This document shows, in pieces, positions 1-11,700 of a stretch of DNA of 64,000 nucleotides. The stretch is from Echinometra lucunter (lineage: Eukaryota > Echinodermata > Echinoidea > Camarodonta > Echinometridae), in NCBI GenBank assembly GCA_029962745.1, contig CM057156.1:1960559-2024558 (forward strand). Reading direction: 5' to 3'. The translations under genes were made by a program, and so were the position numbers. The notes beneath the pieces were generated by a model, which saw only the letters and a program-made list of their open reading frames with translations, had not been told where the DNA came from and did no database searches. Position 1 is the first letter of the stretch; each line of letters opens with the position of its first letter.

Positions 1-1046
1 TGTGTAGAATTTTTTGCTCTTTCTGCTCATGTATTTGGTATGATTTTTAGGGCTTTGCATCAAAAGATATTAGGCCAAACCACAAAATGTGGACCCTCTG
101 TCATGAATGGGTTAACCAAGGATTACATCAAGACAGATTAGCTAAGCTCACATGAAGGATTATTAATGCTCATTTAGTCATCAAACAATAAAACCCTGCA
201 TTTGTTTTTACCTTGGCACCTATGATAATAAAGGGGTGTTTTGCCAAAAGTTCCATAGACAAACTCATGATGTCATAATTTGCACTAACTTTATCAGAAT
301 TTGATTGGTCCACAACTTTTTGCCTCTGCGCTTTTTATTTTTTTGGCCTCTTCATACATCATTTATTTATGCACAAAATACCCTCGTGGGCATTTAATAA
401 CAGGCTTGCCTCTTTATACATGAACAAGTCTTTAGAAGGGCCATTCTCTATAAAGTGAGACAAACAGTCACACAGGTGACCATCTAATTTTGCCTCATTG
501 CTCAAAAATCAGGTAACATTTAAATTTTTTATTGTAACTAGTTTTTAGCATTAAAAAGGCTTCCCTTTCTTTTATAAGAATAAAAAAAATTCTTCACTAT
601 AATGTTTTACAGAGTCATTTAAAACACCCCCTTTTCGAGTGGTCACACACTTGACCAACTCAATTTTCACCTCTAAAAGAACAGAATGTTCATGCATTTA
701 TGGAAAATTGATTTAAAACTGTTTAGAGCAATCCCCATCATACAGTAAGTGGAAACTTACACTCCAAGGGAAATGCGACAAACATAGTTTGAATACCAAC
801 AAGTAAAAACCTATTTTTGTGCAGTCACACACGTGACCGACCTAATTTGACTTCTGAAAGAAACATGATGTACGCTCTTTTGAAATAATTGCCTTCAGTC
901 TATTGGGGGTAATACACTTAGGTAAAAATTTCAAAATAAGAAGCTTTTGCTACAAGACCATATACTGAAAAATTAATTTTGAATCAGCTATTTTTCAAGA
1001 TTTCGGTCACACACGTGACCGAGAATGGCCCAGAAATGTTACTTAC
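1..1046 (-). other. UBAP2L intron after exon 8 (partial)
   Basis: AT-rich intron. Bases 1-115 match, inverted, a dispersed repeat seen at 16060-16165. The phrase gtcacac(a/g)cgtgac recurs near 647, 824 and 1006, so part may be an old repeat. No coding exon seen. Confidence 0.6.
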
Positions 1047-1141
1047 GTCTCCTGTCCAATCCTCTGCCCCCCATTCCTCAGCAACCCACTCTCCTGTCTT
1101 CGTTGGCTGCTGTGTGTTGGCATTCACAGCATTATCCCAAG
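1047..1141 (-). CDS. UBAP2L: UBAP2L coding exon 8 (EEWG block)
   Basis: 95 nt from acceptor TACAG|CTTGGG to donor GAC|GTAAGT, ending in phase 0. Encodes SWDNAVN and TGEWVAEEWGAEDWTGD, close to the vertebrate EEWGTEDW block. The downstream exons are outside the window. Confidence 0.85.
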
Positions 1142-2167
1142 CTGTACATAACAAACAAGAATCCAGCAGATGAGATTTATGGGACACTCAATACGAAAAG
1201 GAGGAGAGGAGAATCTAGCACTAACAGGAGAATCTAGCACTAACAGGAAAGACTGAGGGAAAGAGGAATAGAGGAAGAAGAAGAGTGTTATGGATGGATA
1301 GTCTGCAGAGATGGCTAGATGACAGAGGAGTTAAAGAGCAGGGGAGCAAACTAATGGGAAAAGCTAGAAACAGAGGTTGTGGAACAACATGATCGCCAAG
1401 TTGATAGATATAGCACTTAGAGAGAGAGTAGATAACAAATAAGCAAAATATATCACAATGCATAGTAGTAAATACAAATACCTACATGAACATACTTATA
1501 TATTCATGAACTACGCAATGAGATGTCTTGCTTTAGGCAAATTTGAAAACAAGTCTCTTTATGTCTAAAGATTTCATAATGTGGGATATGGGCTTTTGAA
1601 GAACAATATTTTTTTCACAATTTGCAGGCAAAATTAATACCTACCGTAGTGGCACCAGTGGTGGTGCACCCATTATTATCTATGGCTCCGATGATGATGA
1701 CCAACATAAACTGACGTATTTCTTCTAATGCGCATGGCAGGCATCAAATATCGCTGTTACGCGCTAGCGAGTGATTCTGCCGTTCTGCTTAAGCTGTGAA
1801 GTTGGATGAATTCAACTTTGAAAACACGAAAATGACATGAAAATATCATATTAGTTTTTATGATATTGCCGGAAATCATCTTCAGCACACGCGTTAATTA
1901 TTCACTTCTAACTGGTAAATTTGGTTATAAATTTGCAATTTCTTATAAAATTTCAAAAAATGATGAACAAGTCGTGAGAAGACTCACATACGCCATGCCT
2001 CCCTCAAAATTCGAAAGAAAAAGGACAATTGTTTACGACAAAAATAATCTCAGTCGGACTCAGAATCTTAAAAGGGCCCTGTACCAGTGGTGGCGCACCC
2101 ATACACCATGCACATAGTGATATTTTGATGCTAATTGGTTATTTCTTATAATGCTGCAGCTATATAA

Positions 2168-2247
<80 letters not shown>

Positions 2248-5200
2248 GATGATGATTATAATGATAATGATGGTGGTGATGATGAGGATGTATGAAAATG
2301 TTGTTGTTGATGATGACTTTTCTCATGATAAAAGTGAACGATGAAGTGGATATAAAATAGGTGAGAATGATAATGATCAAGAAGGCGTATTCAAATGAAA
2401 GTGTCCGGGGAATAGTGTACGATGATGATGATCAGGCATGATGATGGTGTTTATTTTAAAAGTAATTGCAAGGCGGATATTATATATTGTTCTTTTAAAA
2501 AGTAAGGATTTTTACATAAAGAACAAAAGGCAGACTCACTGTGAGAGCAAGGGTTCAAGCTCCCACGACCGCCGCGCCACTAATGGTGCAACGTGCGCCA
2601 CCACTGGTACAACGAAAGCGTCGCGGATTCGCTTTATTATCGCCTCGCTGTAATCGCCCGACGCTACATACCACTCTGAGTTTGTACACTAGTCGCCTTC
2701 GATTAACAGGTGAATCATTAAATATAACGAAAATTTATTTAAAAAATTATACAACAAAAACTGTAAAACCCCGCCACCACTGGTGCCTCTACGGTATATC
2801 AATTTTTAAAAAAAATACCGGTAAAGTGTGTATTTTGGACATATAATCCAGGGCCCCGTCTTACAAAGAGTTGAGATCAATCTCAAATTTGCGATTGATC
2901 TGAATCGATTGCAACTCCTTTAAAGACGGGATCAGGTGTTAAAGATAAAAAATGTCTACTAATATCAAAAGAAAAAAATGCAAAAGAAGTGCTACACAGA
3001 GCTCACTATTTTATCTGGTTGAGCATGATTTAATTTCAGTACAACACACATTTTCCACAGACGCCAGCCTTATCTTGAGCTCAGTGGGTTAATCACTCAT
3101 GTAGCTTAGACAAAGATGGTTCAACTTACACTCTGTAGCAGGAGGATTTCTCCACACATTGTCGGTGGACTTGAATGCATCTTCTTCTTGGTAATTCCTG
3201 TTAAAGGGATAAAAAAACAAAGACAAAAAAATTAGGAAATTAAAACACAGAGACATACTGAAATAGGAAACCATTGTCAAAATAAGAGACAGATATACGA
3301 ATGTAAATTACAAAATACTATACATGTATAGTGTTTTGTGATAAATATTTCATTTTTCACAAGGCATAGTGAATTGTAAAAATAAGTTATAATAACAATA
3401 ATACCTAAATTTCAATTTTATCACCCATCATTATTTAGGTGGTACATAAAGGCACAATATCTATATTTCTTATTTGCCAGAAATATTGCCTTAGCATTTA
3501 CAACAAATTCACATCAATAAGAAGTAAATGACTAAACTTACCCAAATTTAGCATTTGTAAATGACCTTTGACCACCACCGCGATTTGATCGCCGAGATGG
3601 ACCATTCATTTCTGGAAAAAAAAAAAAAGTAGACAAATTGGTTGACATGGAGCCAATTAGCATAAATTCAAGATTTGTTCATAGCCATGCCAGCCAGGAA
3701 GGGAAAAGTTATTATGAAGCCACAAAACTCCTAAAGCTGGAAAGCAGAATTTTGTATGAAGTTGAGATTTCCAAAACTGTGCTGCAAAGTAAATGGCTGT
3801 CATTAACAATCATCTTATATTCTTAATCTACTGAAATTTTGATAACATGAATTTGCAGATCATATAAAAACAGCTATAAACTTATAAGATACCAACTTTC
3901 TTCTAATTTGTTATCCCGCATGATGCTCATTAATTCGAGATGTAATAATTCTTATTTCATTTAATCTAAGATACTCTTATCAATCTCCTACAATTCTCTA
4001 CATTCAAATTCTAAGAATATCACTTTTTGTTTAAATAGTGGACAAGGGCTTCAGTTCAATGTAAAGAAATCATGCTTTCTGTTTGATTAAATGTCCTATT
4101 CTCCAGGCATACCTGCATTCCTTCTGCCACGCCCACGACCTGACTCGTTACGATCATTACGATCTCGATCATAGTCGTTGTCCCTGTCCCTTCCTCGCCC
4201 TGTAAGAAATCAAACATTACAGAATACCAAACACCTGAAAACGTAATTTGTGTACAGCCTGCACGCATGAAATAACCTTTAAAAAATTACATGTGGCATA
4301 CCAGGGGTGTAATGGCAGGTGGTTTTAAGAAAACAAATAATATAAGAACAAGACATGCAGAATCCAATAGCAGTTCTGTTCCATATACTTCATCCATATT
4401 CAGGGTGCACACATGCATACTTCGGCTAGTCTCCTCAGCTACATAGTATCTTTTTACAGCAGTGACATCTGAAGTTACAATATTTCAAATATAAATTTAG
4501 TAAAAATGTAGTCACATGGAACCCCCAACATAGAGAACTAATTTTTTTTTTTTATTGATACCCTTTACCTTTAATCATTCAATATAAATTAGAGAAACGG
4601 TTTGGTAAAATGAAGACTATTATCAACTACAGCTTTTATAATTTTTTGTTTATCTTTTATTCTATGAAAGTGTAAGAATTTTCTCTCTGACTTGCATTTG
4701 TTTCTTGCATCATAATGTAATAACAATCAATACATTGTATTGATAATGTAGATTAATGTGTAAGCTATACCGGTGTCTCAATGTCCTGTATAACAGAAAC
4801 CATCACAAACACTTCAACTGCTTTTTATTTCCCTGTAAGTCATCTATACTTCCTGTGGAAATAACCAGTGAAACACGATTCCATGGATGTGAAAGGGTGT
4901 AAATTAAACATTTTCTTAAAAATATGTGAGTGTGATTAAATAACAAACTATAGGTTCAGCATAACAACAACAAAAACATTTAATGTTATTTGAATGAAAT
5001 CAAATAATGGATCAAATAACAAATCCATTTTTTGCATCTTAAAGGTGGTTTCTAGTTTTGGTAGCAAAAAGAGAATTGGCATGAAACTGATGAAGTATAG
5101 TCTCACAATATCTGCCTTGCATAAAAAGATGTGTGTGTGTGTGCGTGTGTGTGTGTAATCCTGTGATATTCCTTTCATGATTTCCTGTGAATTCTAGTGT

Positions 5201-8200
5201 ACACGTCTTAACCCATAGAGGTTCAGTGTCACCTTTAGGAGACGCTTTTGCAGTATCTGTTGGTTCCAGAATGTTGGGCAGTACATATCATACATGAGCA
5301 GAAAGAGAAAAATGCGCTGACAAATTTGAGCCCATTCCCATCGCTGTATGGGTGTGGCGTTCTCGAATTAGAGCAGTTTAAGTGCAACTAATCATTAAAC
5401 TCTTTAAATTGGCAATGCAGTGAATAATATATAATCACTATTTCTGTATTCAAATTGGCAATTTCTGATTCAATTTTACAATTATATTTCATTTTGGTTT
5501 ATGTTATATCCATATTCATTTTTTTCAAGCTATGTAAACATGCAAAAATATAATTTGTATTGCCAAATTGAGGACTGACGATGATTAATTCAGACCTCAA
5601 GAAAGCTGTGTACTGCTATGGGTTAAAGGAACGCATAAGAACTGTTAATCTTAGCCCTACGCTATGACCCCTGCACGCAAACGGCTCCCCGCATAACATT
5701 CACAGCGCTTTATAGTGTTTATGGCACAATAGAATATCTGTTGCTTTTATGCGTGTGCAAGCACTGTGTGATGTTGCGTTGATGCCGTTTTCGGGGACTG
5801 AAAACTTCAGTTTCGACATTTTGATTGTAAAATATGCCCATTTAAATGAGTTTTTATTTAAAATCCTACACATGATAACAGTTTTATGACACAATCTTTC
5901 ATATCATCTGGCAAGGAATTGAGATAGTGAAAGATACTTTTCTGAGATTCAGATTCACTTATTGCCATGCAAAGCATGAAAAATGATTAAGGCCGGAATT
6001 TACAAAGGTGGTTTAAATTCAGTCCATGGTTTAGGCAAATTCTTGTGGTACAAGTGCACTTGATTTAGCACGTACACTAAGATAGGTCCAATGATAAACG
6101 CACGAGTGTGGCAAAGGGTGCTAAATTTACGCTTGTTGCCATGGTTTAGACAGCGGTTTATGTAAATTCATGCTTAGATCAATTTACATAAACCGTGGTC
6201 TAAACCATGGTAACAAGCGTAAATTTGGCAACCTTTGCCATATGCAGCGCTTATCTTGGACCTTTCTTAGTGTACGTGCTAAATCAAGCACACTAACACC
6301 ACAAAATTTGCATAAAAAATGGACTAATTTAAACCACCTTTGTGAATTCCGGCCTTAAGAGTCTGATAATCAAAGATTACATGGAAACAGTAACATAGCC
6401 CAGTATAAAGCTCAAAATAATCGCACACATATTATCAAAACACATTGGAACACTGGCAAATACGATTTTAAATAGGCATGGTAGTAAAGACAGTCTCACT
6501 CATCATTATATAAACTACACAAACTTTGAGGGAAACTAGAATGTGTCAAATTTCCAGAGCATTGCTCCAAAAATGAGGAAGTATTTTAATCCACAGTATT
6601 TTCCATATTTTCCACATTATATTGTCATATGTTGTTACCATGGAAACGCAGTTTTCCGACACATTAGAAAATATGTCTTGCACATCTTTACCACAAGACC
6701 AATGTGTGGGCCTAATTTCATGAGCATTGCTCAAAAATGGGAAAGTAGTTCGAACCACAACATTTCCCCCCTCATTTATTGCCGTAATAACACTGTTTCT
6801 GACACTTTTGAAAAACATGTCTTGCGCATCTTTATCCCAAGACCAAAGTGTGTGCCAAATTTCATGAGCATTGCTCAAAAAATGAGGAAGTAGTTTGATA
6901 TGCAAGATTTGCAACGGACTGAAAGACTGCCCACCTGCCTGCCTGACAGTATGCAGATTCCTATACCCCCTGTTTGGCGGGGGTATAAAAATAAATGTTC
7001 CGTATGATAGACTCACCTCTGGTCATTCTTGGTGGAAGGTTACCCCTCCCTCCTCTACCTCTCCCTCGACTGTAACTTCCATCCCTATCTCCTCTATCTC
7101 CCCTCCCATCTTGCCCATCTCTGCTGTCACGGTTACGACCCCGCCCGCCCCTGTCTCTGCGATCGTCTTCATTCTTGTGGTCTTTGTCTTGGTGATTGTT
7201 GAACGAGTCTGTGCTACGCATCGATGGCGCCATTCCACGAACTTTACTCTTCTTGCTGCTGATGGTTTCCCACTCATCCTTCTGAAATTACAAACAACAA
7301 ACATACTGTCTCTAAAGTTTTGGGCTTACAGAATTACACTGAAGTACTTTATAAGGGATGTATTGCAGTTTTCTTTGCAGTTCCATCAAAATTTAGGTAC
7401 TGTAGTTCAGTTATAAAATGTATTTGTTCAATACCATCCTTCCAAAATGCCGCAAGCAATCGAACACCATGAAAAGTTATGAAGTTGAAATGTTAGCTTA
7501 ATCTAACATACATAAAATAGAGATCACATTTAATGCTAAAAAAGTCCATGCCATCTTCCTGAATCTTATTTAACAATAGAAAAGATGGTATGATAAATTA
7601 TGACTACTTATAGTAAACTAGACAATCTCGCTGAAGTACCTGATTTCCCTCCTCCCTCTCAAGCAGAAGGATGATGGCTTGTTCTGTGTCGTAATTACTG
7701 TCGTGAAGTGCCACCAAGATTTCATCTTCTGATCTGTTGGTCAGTTCAAGCACCTGCGGGGGAAAAATAAATGCTAATCAGAGAATTCTCGCATTTCGCA
7801 ATCCTAGCACCCTCATTCGGTTCAGTTGTGACAGCCACTTTAGCGCACTGATTCTGGGAGAGGGGTTAACAACATTACCATCCAAACCCTGCACTAGTCG
7901 CCTTTTCTTCACTGCTAGTTCTATAACTTATTCTTCTTCCTGCGCTGGGATCCCTACGTCAGTTAAATATTTCTTCAATTGTAAACTCTCGCTTGCGGCA
8001 TCTGCTATCTTGGAAATACATGTAGTTGTCGATTTGCAAGTGGTGGGAAAATAATCCTCTCATGGTATGGATGTTCATGGCTCATGCGCTGTGAAACGCA
8101 AGAATTCTAGCAACCACCAATAGCTAAGAGCCATATTTCATATAATATTGTAATCAAATAATTTATTTAGATGCTTTACTCTATTGTAAACACATTATCA

Positions 8201-8742
8201 AAAAAATGCTGAAAACTATCAGAAATTCCTCATCTGTTGGATACATAACTTCTTGCAGATAGTGTCTAGAAGAGCACATATACCGGTATATATTAATTAT
8301 ACTATTCATATCAATAGAAAGCAATACAGTGTCCAAAAGCCAGCTATTCAAACCCAGCAGCGTGTACATGTTCCTATTATCCCCATACAATGTGCTCAAT
8401 AAAGAATAACATGTAAGAAATGCTAGTGTAACTACATGTATCTGTAGTAAATGTCAATGCATAAAACTCAACAGTGCAAATTTATGTCCCTTCATTTATT
8501 ATGCAGGGAAACTTGGCCTTACAACACTCACTACATGTTAATCAACTAATGGCTTTCAGCAATATGTCTTGATCACTGAGGTGTGTCTTTTGAAACCGTG
8601 TGAACATGGCAGTAGCATGGCACAGCAAATGCACTGCCATTGTGCACTGTCTCGTTTCTGATTTTTGGAAGGAGAGCTATCATAATGCATTACCGCAATC
8701 ATTACTTTAATTAAAAGAAAAAAAAAGTTACAACAATAAGGG

Positions 8743-8789
<47 letters not shown>

Positions 8790-11700
8790 GTATCTAATGC
8801 ATTCTCAATGTAACTTCTACCCATGGTTCTCTGCAGTACATAACACCCATGGTTCCAATACTATGCGTACAGATTTCAGACAAGGAAGAACCATGTGTGA
8901 AATTGCTGCACCATGCGTGGCGACAAGGGTAAAAAAAATATAAAATATTGGAGTATATATTCCTAACATTAATGATAAATGCCACAAATTGTTTTTTTTT
9001 TTTTTAGCAATGTGTCTGTGCTATTAGGCCATTAGTAGACAACTCCTGCTCACCAAGAAGTATTTTTCATCCTTTTGCTCTAGCATATGCTGCCGCCACA
9101 CCTAACTTTAGGTATCATTCCTTAACACTTTCAAAACTTCCGCGCTTTACGCAGAGGGGGAACCATGTGTGGATTATTTTTCTAGTGAGAACCCTGCTTC
9201 TACCTATTAAAAACATCAATAATAGGACAGTATACATGCAATAGTGATACAAAAAGATAATTGTGCTTATGGAGCAAAAACAAATACTCATGAATAAACT
9301 AATACTTTGAGTGCTAGTGTCTTTCTGCACTGTATGACATAATGACCAGGGCCGGTATTCAATTCAGTACCTAAGTCAGAAATATGAGTATTTGTCTTAG
9401 TTTTTTACTTAGATAAAATGCTTAGTAAAATTTGGTATTCAATTCAATATTTTGGCTACGTATTTTACTCTAAATCTAAGACACCTACCTAGGAGACTTA
9501 AGCCAATTATTTTGGCAGCCTCGATTGGCAGGCATATGGGTTTTTATACACAGTCCCCATGAGCTGCGCAGAATTATATCATAGCGTATTCAAGCGTATT
9601 TGACGCGACATTAATTGCGCATTGAAAATATGATATCACAATGCTTATCAGAAAGAGTTTTGGCTTAAAGTTGGCTTACAAAAGTAAAATTCAAAGTATT
9701 GAATTGAATATGACTTGAGCAAATTTCTTAGCCAAGTAAAATACTTAGTAAAAATTTTACTTCATCCAAGTATTGAATTGAATACCGGCCCAGGAGAAGA
9801 CAGAGTATCTATCTATCTACACTAAGATTGCATTGCACTATATACGCACTGTGTTTGCACTGAGTATGTACATGTAGAGTATGCATTTATGCAATTATGC
9901 ATGAATGGGGAATTCCCCTAGATTTTGACTGGGCAAAGGAGACTATGCAGTAATCCCACATTACCATAACAGGAACTTGGTATTGCAAAATGCAGCAAAC
10001 ATGTATGAATTACAATGCATGGAATTTCAATCCACCCAACAGTGCTGAATGCACATAGTACATGCAGACTGTAACTCAAATGATAATGTATGAATTGAGT
10101 CCTACATGTACTAGGTAGACTCCCTACTAGATATTGTTTTGAATTTCAGCTTTCTTCAGCACAAAAATCTCAACTGAAAGACGCTATTATACATAACACA
10201 TGCTACGGCAATTTCCATGTGCAGTACACTGACTTTTCTCAGTTTATGTATTTCGTAACTGTTGGTGAGAACGATAGGATGGCAAAAACATAGCAATTCC
10301 ACCCACCGATACATGTATCTGAGAGCAATGTACATTTAAAGTCTGCAACTATATAAACTGGTTGCCTTAGTTTTGCCTCATTTACCAAAACTCAACTCAA
10401 TACTAACTCAATACTCATTACTGGGATACTGTCAGCAAAACATGCAAATGTTTACGACCTCATGAAATTAACAAATAAACACAATGGCCGGAATTCACAA
10501 AGGTGGTTTAAATTAGTCAATGGTTTAGGCAAATTTTGTGGTGTAAGTGCGCTTGATTTAGCGCGTACACTAAGAAATGTCCAATGATAAACGCGCGCGT
10601 GTGGAAAAGGGCGCCAAATTTACGCTTGTTACCATGGTTTAGACCACGGTTTATGTAAATTCATGCCTGTTGCCATGGTTTAGACCACGGTTTATGTAAA
10701 TTAATGTAAGCATGAATTTACATAAACCGTGGTCTAAACCATGGCAACAAGCGTAAATCTAGCGCCCTTTGCCACACGCGCGCGTTTATCATTGGACCTA
10801 TCTTAGTGTACGCGCTAAATCAAGCGCACTTGTACCACAAAATTTGCCTAAACCATGGACTAAATTTAAACCACCTTTGTGAATTCCAGCCAATGGGTAG
10901 GTACCCATGGGCTGGTTGCTCAACCAAGACTGTCTCACTGCTGACCAGACTCAATTCAGGTCAAGTTCACTTCATCATCCCCCCCCCCCCCAAGAAACAA
11001 CATGTGGCTAATTGTGGAGTGGTGTGAAAAAAGGATGAACATTATATCACTCACATTGCCCATTCATCCAGATAATTATCCTACCATGAAACTCTCAAGG
11101 AAGCATGACAAAGTGAACAAAGTGATAATCATGCATTTCTATTCTGACAAGGTCGTTGCCATGGTTGTTGCCATAGAGAAGCACCTGGTGACCTTGCTGA
11201 AGAGGTTTACATATGAACATGTATGGAGAATTTTCTACAATGGGTTTTTCCCCCAACAATGAATCCCCTTTTCATGTATTTTACATGCTTCTATCCAGAG
11301 TACAAAAAAATGGAAAGATAGATATCCTACCATGATCCTACCATGAAACTCTCAAGGAAGCAATGACAAAGTGAACAAAGTGATAATCATGCATTTCTAT
11401 TCTGACAAGGTTGTTGCCATAGAGAAGCACCTGGTGACCTTACTGAAGAGGTTTACATATGAACATGTATGGAGAATTTTCTACAATGGGTTTTTTCCCC
11501 AACAATGAATCCCCTTTTCATGTCTTTTACATGCTTCTATCCAGAGTACAAAAAAATGGAAAGCACATGTAATTTACCCATTCAATCTACTGATAATAAA
11601 TATCACATCATTACTGCTACTTATTTCTTCATTTTTCGCTTTTCAAAGGAAAGGGATAGGGAGGTATGCACCACATAAAGGTATACTCTAAACTCTTGAC

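Larger units (their letters stand above)
1142..3129 (-). other. UBAP2L intron between exons 7 and 8
   Basis: Non-coding. Contains a purine-rich stretch (1190-1400), a (GAT)n microsatellite, several copies of a short palindromic-looking motif around 'ccaccactggt' (about 1652, 2086, 2598 and 2770), and a small GGGCCCC-type MITE. No exon found on either strand. Confidence 0.55.
4200..7016 (-). other. UBAP2L intron 4
   Basis: 2.8 kb. Contains a short (GT)n near 5130, the 5208 and 5987 MITEs and the 6545 direct repeat. No extra exon seen. Confidence 0.55.

Noticed and set aside
2060..2380. His-rich open frame on the minus strand
   Set aside because: It is the (GAT)n repeat read in one frame; no start context, splice sites or family support.
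6895..7416. 173-codon plus-strand open frame
   Set aside because: It is the antisense shadow of UBAP2L exon 4 and its flanks; the minus strand gives a recognisable protein with correct splice sites.
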